Counted from the stretch's first letter, positions 27,006-35,915 are shown. The stretch: DNA of 64,000 nucleotides from Fimbriimonadales bacterium (GCA_035559795.1 DATMAR010000003.1:62001-126000), one strand, 5' to 3'. Notes: generated from the sequence alone by a model not told the origin. Program-made: numbers and translations.

Positions 27006-28352
27006 ATGCGTTTGAAGCCTAAAGACGGAATGCTCCTCGATAAAAGCGTTCAACTCGAGCCGGGAACGTATGTGCTGCCGTCCGGCATTCGTATCGCAAA
27101 ATCAGGCATCGAGATAGGTGCGGAAGGGGTTACGCTCATCGGCGATTCTCGTAAAGGGGTTGGAGTCAGCCTAAAAGACCTCGAAGGCGTTGTCCTACGC
27201 GGTCTCTCGCTCCGGGAGTATTACTACGGCGTCTCTGCCGAGAGCTGCCATTCGCTCACAATCGAGAGGTGCAGTATTACCTCGACTGCGGAATTACCCC
27301 CGAATACGGAGTTTTTAGACATCTGGCTTCCTGCGGAAAGAGCCTATGGGGGAGGGATAAGGTTAATCAACTGCGAAGATTGCGAAATTCGAGAGAACGA
27401 TTTACAGCATCAAATGTGCGGTTTGCTCACCTACTATTGTAAGAACTTGAGTGTCCGTCGAAACCAGTGCAATTACAATAGCGGCTTCGGTATCCATTTA
27501 TACGCGACCTGCGATTCCGTGTTTTCGGAAAATTCCTGCGACTATTGTTGCCGTTTCGAACCTCGAGAGGGGGGGTTGCATTACGGACATATGGGAGCGG
27601 ATTCTACGGGTTTTCTGATCGTTTACAATTCTTGTCGAAACAAATTCCTTCGGAATACCGCTCGTATGGGGGGGGACGGGTTTTTCTTGGCTGGTCTTTC
27701 CCCGAATTTCGAGCCATGCGGTTGTGACGAAAATCTCTTCGAAGAAAACGACGCCTCTCTCAGCCCGAACATCGCCTTCGAAGGCACGTTCAGCAAAGGA
27801 AACATTTATCGAAAGAACTATGCCGATAGATGCAACTATGGTTTTTGGTGCGGATATTCGAGAGATTTCGTCATCGAAGAAAATCGAATGCTTTTCAATC
27901 GTCAGGCGGGAATCGCCGTGGAAAACGGTGTGGGGTTTATCGTTCGAGGAAATACTTTTCAATCCAACGGACACGGAATTTTACTCTGGAGTCGGTATCA
28001 CGAGGAATTTCTCAAATCCTATCCCGACAGAGACACGAGCCGCGATTGGGAAATCGTAAAAAACAAATTTTATCGCAATGGAATCGGCATTCGCATTGCA
28101 GCGAATCAAGACCACGGAATTCGAAATCTTCCCGAGGAAGCGAGTGCTCCCCCCCACCTCTATCCGCACTCTCACCGTATCATAGAAAACGATATTCAAG
28201 ACAACGGAATAGGTATCGAACTTTATCGAACTAGCCGCAATATTATTAAAGGAAATATTCTCAACAAAAACGTGGAAGCGAATTTGCGTTTGGACGACGC
28301 TGAAGACAACGAAATCGTAAACAACTTGGGAAGTCGAGGAGCGTACTTATAA
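27006..28352 (+). CDS. Right-handed parallel beta-helix (NosD/CASH-like) protein
   Basis: A 448-residue protein made of repeated short turns such as CSITSTA, NDLQHQMCGLLTYYCKNLSVRRNQCNYNSGFGIHL-type units (cut here), ENRMLFNRQAGIAVENG and NIIKGNILNKNVEANLRLDD. The recurring hydrophobic-x-x-N spacing is that of parallel beta-helix repeats (CASH/NosD domains). There is no signal peptide, so it is predicted to stay inside unless exported otherwise. It is cysteine-rich between residues 130 and 245. Function unknown; pectate-lyase-fold proteins bind or cleave polysaccharides. It is followed immediately by pyrD. Confidence 0.78.
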   Translation: MRLKPKDGMLLDKSVQLEPGTYVLPSGIRIAKSGIEIGAEGVTLIGDSRKGVGVSLKDLEGVVLRGLSLREYYYGVSAESCHSLTIERCSITSTAELPPNTEFLDIWLPAERAYGGGIRLINCEDCEIRENDLQHQMCGLLTYYCKNLSVRRNQCNYNSGFGIHLYATCDSVFSENSCDYCCRFEPREGGLHYGHMGADSTGFLIVYNSCRNKFLRNTARMGGDGFFLAGLSPNFEPCGCDENLFEENDASLSPNIAFEGTFSKGNIYRKNYADRCNYGFWCGYSRDFVIEENRMLFNRQAGIAVENGVGFIVRGNTFQSNGHGILLWSRYHEEFLKSYPDRDTSRDWEIVKNKFYRNGIGIRIAANQDHGIRNLPEEASAPPHLYPHSHRIIENDIQDNGIGIELYRTSRNIIKGNILNKNVEANLRLDDAEDNEIVNNLGSRGAYL

Positions 28353-29395
28353 TTTACGAGAAATTCATAAAACCGCTACTTTTCGCATTACCCCCTGAAA
28401 CGGCACATCAGTTGGGGTTGACTGCAATATCTTTGGAAATCCCGAAGGTTCCGAAAGTAGACGACGAACGTTTACGATGCAAAGTGTTCGGAAAAACATT
28501 AAAACATCCCCTTGGATTGGCTGCGGGATTCGACAAAGACGGAATCGCATTAGAGGCTTGGGAGAATCTCGGCTTTTCTTTCGTTGAAGTCGGGACGGTA
28601 ACTCCCTTGCCGCAAAAAGGCAATGCACCCCCCCGTCTTTTTCGTCTCGTCGAAGACGAAGCATTGATCAACCGAATGGGATTCAATAACGAAGGCATAG
28701 ACGCTTTGCTCGGAAAACTCGAAGAAAGGACCGTCACGATTCCCGTCGGCGTCAACATAGGGAAAAACAGGGAGACTCCTATCGAAAAGGCTTTCGAGGA
28801 TTATGAAATTTGTCTAAAAAAAATTCGTGGTGTTTGCGATTATGTGGTCATCAACGTGAGTTCTCCGAACACTCCCGGGTTGCGCGAACTGCAAAAAAAA
28901 TCCCATTTGGAAAATCTTCTCGCTTCCTTGAAAAAAATCGCACCGAACGAGCGCATCTTTCTCAAAATCTCTCCCGATTCGAGCGACCAGGAATTGAAAG
29001 AAATCTCCGAAATTGCGCGAAAACTGGAAATCTCCGGTTTCGTTGCAACGAATACGACAACAGCGCGAGAGGGTTTGAATTCTCCTTTGCAAAACGAGGA
29101 GGGGGGGCTTTCGGGAAAACCTTTGCGCTCTCGTGCATCGGAAGTATGCAAAAAACTTCGAATGTATGCGGGAGAAGAAATGGAGATCATCGGTGTGGGG
29201 GGGATTTTCACTGGGATGGACCTCTTCGAACGCCTGCGTGACGGAGCGAATGCCTGTCAGATATTTACCGCTTTGGTTTATCGAGGACCTGCTGCCGTCG
29301 CCCTTATTTTGCAAGAACTTATCGAATGTATGGAGCAAAAAGGAATCTCTTCGATAGAGGAAATTCGCAAAAGCGCTTCGCGTTGCCCATCATGA
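28352..29395 (+). CDS. pyrD: Dihydroorotate dehydrogenase, class 2, with probable ATT start
   Basis: It oxidises dihydroorotate to orotate with quinone as acceptor, the fourth step of pyrimidine synthesis, at the inner membrane. The frame upstream of the first normal start codon still encodes YEKFIKPLLFALPPETAHQ, which matches the membrane-binding N-terminus of class 2 enzymes. GAGGAG lies about ten bases upstream of ATT 28352, whose A is the last base of the preceding stop. FMN-site motifs LGLAAGFDKDG, NRMGFNNEG, the catalytic Ser in VINVSSPNTPGLR and IGVGGIFTGMD are intact. Starting at TTG 28412 would remove the conserved N-terminus. Its 3' end overlaps htpX by six bases. Confidence 0.9.
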   Translation: MYEKFIKPLLFALPPETAHQLGLTAISLEIPKVPKVDDERLRCKVFGKTLKHPLGLAAGFDKDGIALEAWENLGFSFVEVGTVTPLPQKGNAPPRLFRLVEDEALINRMGFNNEGIDALLGKLEERTVTIPVGVNIGKNRETPIEKAFEDYEICLKKIRGVCDYVVINVSSPNTPGLRELQKKSHLENLLASLKKIAPNERIFLKISPDSSDQELKEISEIARKLEISGFVATNTTTAREGLNSPLQNEEGGLSGKPLRSRASEVCKKLRMYAGEEMEIIGVGGIFTGMDLFERLRDGANACQIFTALVYRGPAAVALILQELIECMEQKGISSIEEIRKSASRCPS

Positions 29396-30340
29396 AGTGT
29401 GTTCCTCTACGCGTTTATGACCCATATATCCCATAGCCCTTAGCCTACGGATACGCTCCTCCACGGGGGGGTGGGTGCTGAAAAGACTCGTATCTCCCAA
29501 AAAACCTACTTTTTTAAAGGGGTTCACGATGTACATGTGCATCGTCGCTCGATTCGCAGCCTCTAATGGTTCTGGATCCTTTGCAATTTTTTCGAGAGCG
29601 TCTGCTAAAGCATCCGGATAACGTGTAAGTTGCGCCGCGGTAGCATCCGCTAAAAATTCTCGAGAGCGACTAATGGCCATTTTGATTAAAATCGCAAACA
29701 AAGGTGCGAACACCATCAGCAATACGATGATGAGCATAACGATAGCATTCGCCCCGGAATCATTTCTTCTGCGTCGAGGTCTGAGCCCTACACGAAAAAA
29801 CGCATCGCGCAAAAGGACGATAATCCCGACGGTGAGAGCGAGTGTCATCATCAAGCGGATATCGTAATTTCTGATATGTGACATCTCATGGGCAACTACA
29901 CCTTGCAGTTCGTCGCGATTCAACTTTTCTAACAATCCGGTTGTCACACAAATCACGGCATGCTGCGGGTCCCAACCTGTTGCGAATGCATTCGGCGCAC
30001 TGTCTTCGATAACATACACTTTCGGCATCGGAATTCCCGCGGCTATCGCTATTTCTTCAGCGACGTTGCGAAGCATGCGGTCTTCTTCTTGCGTTGCTTC
30101 TCGAGCACCCGATAAACTCAACACCCACTGCGCACCTGAATCTTTCATCAACAAAAAATAAATGCCTACTGCAACGGAAGCACCCAGGCTCCCCACCCAC
30201 CAGAAATCGGGTTCGTAAAAGTAAACGAATCCGCCCGCAATTGCAGCGAGCAGACTCATCATGAGGAAAACTAAGATGAACGTGCCGCGTTTGTTTGCGC
30301 TGATTTCACGAAAGAAAGTCGTGCGGCTCGACATCTCCAA
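29390..30340 (-). CDS. htpX: Membrane zinc metalloprotease HtpX (M48)
   Basis: HtpX degrades misfolded inner-membrane proteins. The protein of about 316 residues has two N-terminal membrane helices (20-40, 46-65), the zinc motif HEMSH (151-155), two further helices (160-180, 198-222) and the third ligand Glu in SREFLADA. THPPVEERIRRL near the end is also family-typical. The start may be TTG 30340 or ATG 30334. It lies 25 bases downstream of lemA, a common pairing. Its 3' end overlaps convergent pyrD by six bases. Confidence 0.92.
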   Translation of the reverse strand: MEMSSRTTFFREISANKRGTFILVFLMMSLLAAIAGGFVYFYEPDFWWVGSLGASVAVGIYFLLMKDSGAQWVLSLSGAREATQEEDRMLRNVAEEIAIAAGIPMPKVYVIEDSAPNAFATGWDPQHAVICVTTGLLEKLNRDELQGVVAHEMSHIRNYDIRLMMTLALTVGIIVLLRDAFFRVGLRPRRRRNDSGANAIVMLIIVLLMVFAPLFAILIKMAISRSREFLADATAAQLTRYPDALADALEKIAKDPEPLEAANRATMHMYIVNPFKKVGFLGDTSLFSTHPPVEERIRRLRAMGYMGHKRVEEHTS

Positions 30341-30365
30341 TTATTTATTCGTGATGACGTAGCGA

Positions 30366-30950
30366 TTATGTGAATTTAACTTGCACCGGCTCGCGTGCTT
30401 CCGGTTCTTCGATTTCGAATAACTCCTCAGGCTTGAAGCCGAACATTCCCGCGATTATATTGGTGGGAAACTGCTGCAACTTCGTGTTGTATTGCATCAC
30501 GCTATCGTTATAAAACTGCCTCGCAAATGCGATTTTGTTTTCCGTCGAACGCAATTCCTCTTGAAGTTGTGCCATCGTTTGGCTCGCTTTCAATTCGGGA
30601 TAATTCTCTGCCAAAGCGAATAACCCACCGAGCGCCCGCGTCAACGCATTCTCCGCCTCCGCTTGTTGGCGTACACCAGAAGCGCTGAGAGCCTGCGCAC
30701 GCGCTTGCATCACTTTCTCGAGCGTCTCCTGCTCGTATTTCATATAGCCTTTAACTGTTTCCACCAAGTTGGGAATCAAATCGTATCGTCTTTTCAATTG
30801 AACATCTATTTGGCTCCAAGCATTTTTGACTTGCTGCCTCAACCCAACCAAAGAGTTGTACATCCCGATCAGCGTTAAAGCGATGAGGACGATAACTCCG
30901 AGGAAAATCCAAAAACCCACCCCGATCTCTGCTAACAACATTCGTTCCAT
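30366..30950 (-). CDS. lemA: LemA family protein
   Basis: A 194-residue LemA protein with one N-terminal membrane helix (about 9-30) and a helical bundle. Family landmarks are [40 protein letters not shown] (here only named by its ends), [18 protein letters not shown] and [17 protein letters not shown] precedes the ATG. LemA is often encoded beside HtpX-like proteases and is thought to support membrane proteolysis, but its biochemical role is not established. Confidence 0.94.
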   Translation of the reverse strand: MERMLLAEIGVGFWIFLGVIVLIALTLIGMYNSLVGLRQQVKNAWSQIDVQLKRRYDLIPNLVETVKGYMKYEQETLEKVMQARAQALSASGVRQQAEAENALTRALGGLFALAENYPELKASQTMAQLQEELRSTENKIAFARQFYNDSVMQYNTKLQQFPTNIIAGMFGFKPEELFEIEEPEAREPVQVKFT

Positions 30951-31034
30951 TCTCTTAGAAACCTCCGTAGGCGTATTCTACACAAGAACGCCCAGAGACA
31001 ATAAAAATCTACGCTAGAACTTGCATGAGGGTTG

Positions 31035-31076
31035 CAAAAAACAAAAGGCGCCTATGAAATGAACACTTAGGCGCCT
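31035..31076 (-). terminator. Rho-independent terminator of the small lipoprotein gene
   Basis: On the minus strand a perfect nine-base stem (AGGCGCCTA with TAGGCGCCT) around a 13-base loop is followed by a T-rich tail (TTTGTTTTTT). It lies about 20 bases after the lipoprotein stop. Confidence 0.85.
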
Positions 31077-31098
31077 AGACGAATCGCTTTCGAGGAAG

Positions 31099-31242
31099 CT
31101 AGCTACTCGGTTCCTCCGTTTTCTGCTGGTCCTGTGTCGGTGCTGTACCCTGGTCTTTTTGTTCTTCCTGCTGCTGCGTACAGCCTGCCAGGACTCCTGC
31201 TAATACGGCGACCGCCATCAAGAATGTAAGGATTCGTTTCAT
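31099..31242 (-). CDS. 47-residue lipoprotein
   Basis: A complete small gene: an AGGAGGTG Shine-Dalgarno, ATG 31242, a signal peptide with lipobox (MKRILTFLMAVAVL, then AGVLAGC, Cys21), then a short Gln/Glu/Thr-rich polar tail of 26 residues ending EEPSS. A good terminator follows. The mature peptide has no fold-forming core and is probably an exposed, flexible lipid-anchored tail. It has its own unit between lemA and the divergent NTF2-like pair. No family is recognised. Confidence 0.8.
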   Translation of the reverse strand: MKRILTFLMAVAVLAGVLAGCTQQQEEQKDQGTAPTQDQQKTEEPSS

Positions 31243-31351
31243 AGATTCACCTCCTATGGGTTTAGATTACGCCGGACGGAATGCCTCCCTCTCGGCACAC
31301 TACCTTTATACCCTTATTCAGAAAAGAAAGGCTGCGGTATCCTCATTTTTC

Positions 31352-31771
31352 ATGTCAAACGGTGGCAATGTCCTCGTAGGGGTTGCTACATCTTTGCTGC
31401 TCTCCGCCCTTGCCTTAGGGGTCTTTTCCATGAAGCAAATGGATGGGCCCGAGGGGAGACTCCATATGTTCTTCCGTGCTGTACGGCACGGAAACGAGGA
31501 ACAGGCTCTGAAGGCTGCGAGTGGTGATAAGAGGGCGATAGCCCTTCTTGCCAACGAAGTTTTGCGTCTTCTTCAAAGCGGCGCTCGGTATGACGTCATC
31601 GAAGTAAAACGAGAAAACAATGAAGCGATTGCTCTCGTCGAGTTTCGACTGGGTCGTTTCATCGAGAGGTCAGTTTGGTTTCTCAGGCGGTCCGAGGGGG
31701 AGTGGAAGGTGGACGCGAATCGTACAGCGCTCGCCTCTTACGGATATCCACGACGTTATCTTCCACTATGA
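31352..31771 (+). CDS. Membrane-anchored NTF2-like (DUF4878-type) protein A
   Basis: An uncharacterised protein of about 139 residues with an N-terminal membrane helix (VLVGVATSLLLSALALGVF), then a compact alpha+beta domain. The domain contains EEQALKAASGDKRAIALL and ends in EGEWKVDANRTALASYG. The pattern of a helix pair followed by WKVD resembles DUF4878/SnoaL-like NTF2 folds of lipoproteins. The start is uncertain: ATG 31352 gives a short N-tail, and an upstream in-frame ATG at 31256 would add 32 residues. It overlaps the next, similarly built gene by four bases. Confidence 0.6.
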   Translation: MSNGGNVLVGVATSLLLSALALGVFSMKQMDGPEGRLHMFFRAVRHGNEEQALKAASGDKRAIALLANEVLRLLQSGARYDVIEVKRENNEAIALVEFRLGRFIERSVWFLRRSEGEWKVDANRTALASYGYPRRYLPL

Positions 31772-32208
31772 AAAAGGTTCTTTATCTTCGTTTAGATGCT
31801 TTGCTTGTTTTTTTAGCCATCCTCGTTTTAGGGGGGCTTGCAATCTACGTTCTTCAGCAACAGACACCTGAAGAGGCGGCGGAAGAGTTTTTGCAAGCGT
31901 TGGCTAAAAAAGACATAGATAAACTCCTCCAAGTTACTTATTTAGAAAATCCCACCCGCCCTCTGCGCGAGCAATGGGATTTTTGCCTGAACCAAGCGGC
32001 GAAAAATTATATATTCATTTGGAACTATGTAGGCAGTCAGAGAATAGACGAAGAACATGCTTCGGTAAAAGTCGAGTTCATGGTATTTCATGGACTCGAA
32101 CCATCTTACGAAGAACCGATAGAAATCCCCTTGGTTTTGCGTGACGGAAAATGGAAGGTGGATTTGAATTCCCTTTCGAGAAAGTTCTTTCCCGCGCTAC
32201 CGAAATAA
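31768..32208 (+). CDS. Membrane-anchored NTF2-like protein B
   Basis: A 146-residue protein whose ATG overlaps the previous TGA (ATGA). It has an N-terminal membrane helix (LDALLVFLAILVLGGLAIYVL), then TPEEAAEEFLQALAKKDIDKLL, which is the typical opening of NTF2-like DUF4878 domains, and DGKWKVDLNSLSRKFF at the end. It looks like a divergent paralogue of the gene before it. Both are predicted to face the periplasm. Function unknown. Confidence 0.68.
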   Translation: MKKVLYLRLDALLVFLAILVLGGLAIYVLQQQTPEEAAEEFLQALAKKDIDKLLQVTYLENPTRPLREQWDFCLNQAAKNYIFIWNYVGSQRIDEEHASVKVEFMVFHGLEPSYEEPIEIPLVLRDGKWKVDLNSLSRKFFPALPK

Positions 32209-32303
32209 AGGAAAACCCAAGAAAAAAGTCGAAATTTTCCCACTTCGCAAAGGGAATTGAATGTGAGCAAAGCAAAATGAGGTAGGAGTTTAATAAACGA
32301 TTT

Positions 32304-32331
32304 GCGTTCCCAAACAGAGTTTGGGAACGAG
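32304..32331 (+). repeat. Hairpin repeat, third copy of the GTTCCCAAA...TTTGGGAAC family
   Basis: GCGTTCCCAAAC, AG, AGTTTGGGAACGAG differs from the 3077 copy mainly by CAGAG for CGGAG in the loop. It lies in the 190-base gap between convergent genes. Confidence 0.85.
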
Positions 32332-32401
32332 GATACCGTAATAAAAGAATGTAACGAGATAAGCACGCTTTTTATTCGCACTTTACGAAAAAAGAATAGG
32401 A

Positions 32402-33388
32402 TTAATTCTTTATTCCTCCATAGCGCAAACCGAAAGTTACATCCGGACCTATTCCGAGGATCCTCGGCAAAGTGCTATATAAAAAATCGCCATTCTCGCT
32501 CATAAATATCTCCATCCAAGTGCCATTTGAATAGTATCTTCGATAACCGAACGTCAACAACCGATGGGGTTCGTCTATTCCTTCGATTCCAGTCCTCGTA
32601 GGTGAACTTTCACGAGACCATTGCAAAACCCATTCTGTTGTCGGACCTGCTTTGTACACCAAGGCGACGAGTTCTTGACGAGCGAATGGCTCTGCCTCGT
32701 AAACTTCCCCCCCTCTGCCTTGATGAATCAAAGCGAACTGCCCCAACAAAGTCATCCGGGGAAACAATTCGAACTTCGCATCTATCGCTAAACCGAAATC
32801 GAAATTCCCACTTCCCAACAGTTCCGTAGGATTTCCTGTCGGTATCTCTAACGCGGAACGGAGGACCAGAGAATCCGATACATCGTAACGATATCCCACT
32901 GCGATGTCTCCGACTCCTTCACCACTCCTTACGTCGTACTCTCCCTCTAAAAAAACCCTCGTTTCTCCATCGGAAAATCCAATTCTCGGGTCGCCATCCC
33001 AACCGATTATCGCATCATGCCACCATCGAATCACGGAATCCATAAACCCACTCCCACGAAAAACGAGTGGGATCTCGACGAAGATTTCACTTCGTTTGCC
33101 AATCGCTTTTCGATACTCCGTGACGAAGCGGCTGATTTCGTAGTTCTCGATGAGTTTCGTTTTATCGTTCTCCATAACGATTCGAAAATCGTTTGCGTTC
33201 GTGTAGGAAAAACTCCACTCTTCTTCCCCTGCCTTCAGAGAATTTTTTGCGGGAAGAAAACGATAAAAGAGCAACGACAGCGCGCGGTGATTGCGAGTTC
33301 CAATCGGTGATTGCCCGAAACCACTTACCAACATCGAAAACAAAGCAAGAAAACACAAAAAGCGAATCGTCTTACAAAAATAAAGCAT
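32402..33388 (-). CDS. DUF3187-like outer-membrane protein
   Basis: A 328-residue exported protein. ATG 33388 gives a signal peptide (residues 1-27); the longer open frame would run antisense through the S9 peptidase gene and is rejected. The mature part is rich in amphipathic beta strands. It matches the DUF3187 pattern: RNHRALSLLFYRFLPAKN at the start, a charged strand pair, GSGFMDSVIRWWHDAIIG, GEGVGDIAVGYRY and ALEIPTGNPTELLGSGNFD, ending in an aromatic-rich strand. It is probably a beta-barrel of unknown function. It is divergent from the S9 peptidase with 19 bases between starts. Confidence 0.78.
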   Translation of the reverse strand: MLYFCKTIRFLCFLALFSMLVSGFGQSPIGTRNHRALSLLFYRFLPAKNSLKAGEEEWSFSYTNANDFRIVMENDKTKLIENYEISRFVTEYRKAIGKRSEIFVEIPLVFRGSGFMDSVIRWWHDAIIGWDGDPRIGFSDGETRVFLEGEYDVRSGEGVGDIAVGYRYDVSDSLVLRSALEIPTGNPTELLGSGNFDFGLAIDAKFELFPRMTLLGQFALIHQGRGGEVYEAEPFARQELVALVYKAGPTTEWVLQWSRESSPTRTGIEGIDEPHRLLTFGYRRYYSNGTWMEIFMSENGDFLYSTLPRILGIGPDVTFGLRYGGIKN

Positions 33389-33407
33389 TTCGTGGTAAAA
33401 CTCTGTT

Positions 33408-35483
33408 ATGCGACGTGAGCAAAAGACAAAAAGCCGATCTGAGGTTCGAAAGAAGCGTCTTATTACCGCTGAAGATTTGCTGAAATTCCAACTCGTGAGC
33501 GACCCCCAGATTTCTCCCGATGGACGTTGGATACTCTTCACCAAGAAACATATCGGCGAAAAAAACGATTCCATCACCAATTTATGGGTAGTCGGTTTCG
33601 ATGGTGAGGGCCTAAGGCAATTCACGAGCGGAGGAAAGGACGGTTCGGGTCGCTGGTCACCGGACGGGAAAAAAATCGCCTTCATCAGCGGCAGAGAACA
33701 GCCCAAAAGTCAAATTCACGTTATGCCAGCAAACGGAGGAGAGGCGATTGCTCTAACGAAATTCCCGGAAGGAAAAATCGGCGGTTTCAAATGGTCTCCG
33801 GACGGCAAAAAACTCGCTGTGAGTTTTCGAGAACAGGACCCGGAATGGACGACGGAAGCAAAGAAAGAACGAGAAAATAAAGGTCTTTCGATACCCCCCC
33901 GTGTCATTGACACCATTTGGTATCGTTTGGACGGAGATGGATATTTCAACAGCCAGAGATACGCGCTTTATCTCGTAGATGCGGAAACGGGCAAACACGA
34001 AAAAGTTTTCGATAAAGATTTCTTCGGATTCTTCGATTTCGATTGGTCTCCGGATTCTAAATGGATCGCGATTAGCGCGAACACGGATAAAAAGGCATTT
34101 CTGCATCCTTGGAACGACAGGATTTATCTTCTCGATGTCGCTACGAAAAAACTGCGCGAAATCCCCAATCAAAAAGACGGGAATAAAGGCTCGGTTAAAT
34201 TTTCACCGGATGGAAAATCCGTCGCTTTCGTAGGTCGAGAAGGACGTAAAGAAGTTTGGGAGGCGAGGAACGTTCATCTTTTCGTTATGGCTATCGCAAG
34301 CGGAAAAACTAAAAACTTGACGTCCCATACGGATTATTGCATGCAGGCAATAACTCTAAGCGATGCACGCGAAGCCGCATTCGATGCGAACTTCTCATGG
34401 TCACCCGATGGAAAAATCATTTATGCGCAAATCGGTTGGCATGGAGAATCCCATATCGCAGGAATACCCATTTCAGGAAAGGAAATTTATTTCATCACGA
34501 AAGGCGAGGCGGAACATATGCTCGGAAATATCAATAAGGATGGGGAGCGTTTCGCCTTACTACGCTCTAATTTCCTGGAACTCCCCGAAGTGCACGCAGG
34601 AAGACTAACATCCAAAGAACTCTCGCTAAAAAAAGTCACTCATTTCAACAAAGAACTTTTCGAAGAATTAGAACTTTCCAAACCGAAATCCTACTGGGTC
34701 CTTTCGACAGACGATACCAAAGTACAAGTATGGGTGATGCGCCCCCCCAAAGCGAAACCGAACGAAAAAACGCCCGCCGTCCTCGAAATCCATGGTGGAC
34801 CTCATGCGCAATACGGAACCGTTTTCTTCCACGAGTTTCAATTGTTGGCTGCAAACGGCTACACGGTCTTTTTCAGCAACCCACGCGGAAGCAAAGGATA
34901 TGGAGAAAAGCATTGCAACGCGATAAAAGGCGAATGGGGAGTAAAAGATTGGGAAGACATCCAAGCTGTCATCCAATTCATGACGAAACAACCCTATGTC
35001 AATACGAAAAAAATGGGAGTCATGGGAGGGAGTTATGGAGGCTACATGACGAATTGGGTCATTGGGCATACGAATCAATTTGCAGCTGCTATCACCGACC
35101 GATGCGTTTCGAATATGATCAGCATGGCTGGCTCGAGCGATTTCCCCGACGTCCCCGACACTTACTTCAAAGGAGCGCCATGGGATAGACCAGAATCGCT
35201 TTGGAATCAAAGCCCTATTGCTTATTTCAAAAATGTAAAAACTCCGACGCTTATTATTCACAGCGAAGGAGACCTGCGGTGCAATATCGAACAAGCGGAA
35301 CAGGTTTTCAGCGCATTGCAAGTTTTGGGTGTTCCCTCTCGATTCGTGCGCTATCCTTCGACCACGAGTCATGGCATGAGTAGGAGCGGTCCGCCCGACC
35401 TTCGCATGCATCGGTTGAAACAAATCCTCGAATGGTGGGGAAAATATTTGAAAGGTCAGCAGAGCAAGAGCGGTCAAGGGTAA
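33408..35483 (+). CDS. S9 family prolyl oligopeptidase (acylaminoacyl-peptidase-like)
   Basis: A 691-residue serine peptidase. Residues about 20-400 form a beta propeller with TolB/DPP4-type blades (ISPDGRWILFTKK, WSPDGKKIAFISG, FSPDGKSVAFVG, WSPDGKIIYAQ). The C-terminal alpha/beta hydrolase carries Ser542 in MGGSYGGYMT, Asp622 in SEGDLRC and His655 in TTSHGMSRSG. There is no signal peptide, so it probably trims peptides in the cytoplasm. Length suits the acylaminoacyl-peptidase/dipeptidyl-peptidase group. No Shine-Dalgarno is evident. It is followed after 12 bases by a small unknown gene. Confidence 0.93.
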   Translation: MRREQKTKSRSEVRKKRLITAEDLLKFQLVSDPQISPDGRWILFTKKHIGEKNDSITNLWVVGFDGEGLRQFTSGGKDGSGRWSPDGKKIAFISGREQPKSQIHVMPANGGEAIALTKFPEGKIGGFKWSPDGKKLAVSFREQDPEWTTEAKKERENKGLSIPPRVIDTIWYRLDGDGYFNSQRYALYLVDAETGKHEKVFDKDFFGFFDFDWSPDSKWIAISANTDKKAFLHPWNDRIYLLDVATKKLREIPNQKDGNKGSVKFSPDGKSVAFVGREGRKEVWEARNVHLFVMAIASGKTKNLTSHTDYCMQAITLSDAREAAFDANFSWSPDGKIIYAQIGWHGESHIAGIPISGKEIYFITKGEAEHMLGNINKDGERFALLRSNFLELPEVHAGRLTSKELSLKKVTHFNKELFEELELSKPKSYWVLSTDDTKVQVWVMRPPKAKPNEKTPAVLEIHGGPHAQYGTVFFHEFQLLAANGYTVFFSNPRGSKGYGEKHCNAIKGEWGVKDWEDIQAVIQFMTKQPYVNTKKMGVMGGSYGGYMTNWVIGHTNQFAAAITDRCVSNMISMAGSSDFPDVPDTYFKGAPWDRPESLWNQSPIAYFKNVKTPTLIIHSEGDLRCNIEQAEQVFSALQVLGVPSRFVRYPSTTSHGMSRSGPPDLRMHRLKQILEWWGKYLKGQQSKSGQG

Positions 35484-35495
35484 AAATAACTGCTT

Positions 35496-35810
35496 ATGCG
35501 CTTCCGAAGAATCTATTGGGTAACGGAGCAACTCGACAAAGAAGGCCGGAGCGAAGTGACCGGAGTTTACACGTCAATTCCGGATTTAGTGGAAACTGGA
35601 ATCAAGATGAAGGATTTTTGTAAAAAAAGAGACGGCTTTCGCATCACATTATGGGCATTAGACACTGATAACCCGCCTTTGTTGGAAATATGCTCACCAG
35701 ATTTCCACGACGTGGAAGAAAAGTTGAAGCCGTTTATTCAAACAGGCGAAATTACACCTGAAGAAGCAGTCCGACTTGCAGAAACCTTACAGAAATTTCA
35801 AATAAAGTAA
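35496..35810 (+). CDS. Uncharacterised 104-residue protein
   Basis: A soluble, mixed-charge protein beginning MRFRRIYWVTEQLDKEGRSEVTG, with LWALDTDNPPLLEICSP in the middle and a C-terminal helix rich in Glu and Gln (GEITPEEAVRLAETLQKF). No motif is recognised. It lies 12 bases downstream of the S9 peptidase gene in the same direction and is likely co-transcribed. Confidence 0.6.
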   Translation: MRFRRIYWVTEQLDKEGRSEVTGVYTSIPDLVETGIKMKDFCKKRDGFRITLWALDTDNPPLLEICSPDFHDVEEKLKPFIQTGEITPEEAVRLAETLQKFQIK

Positions 35811-35893
35811 TACAAATTGTTGTTTGTACGAACTTATTTGTGATTACCTAAAGAATTGATTACTCCATAGGCTCGAAACTCACTAAGTTTTTA

Positions 35894-35915
35894 TCGCGCC
35901 TTACGGCGCTCCTAC
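35894..35915 (+). repeat. REP-type hairpin copy
   Basis: Consensus copy: TCGCGCC, TTAC, GGCGC, then TCCTAC. It lies between two convergent genes. Confidence 0.9.

Noticed and set aside
28412-29395. pyrD starting at TTG 28412
   Set aside because: It would remove the conserved class 2 N-terminus that is encoded in frame upstream, and there is no Shine-Dalgarno at this TTG.
32402-33706. Long form of the DUF3187 protein starting at 33706
   Set aside because: The extra 106 residues run antisense through the S9 peptidase. ATG 33388 gives a proper signal peptide.
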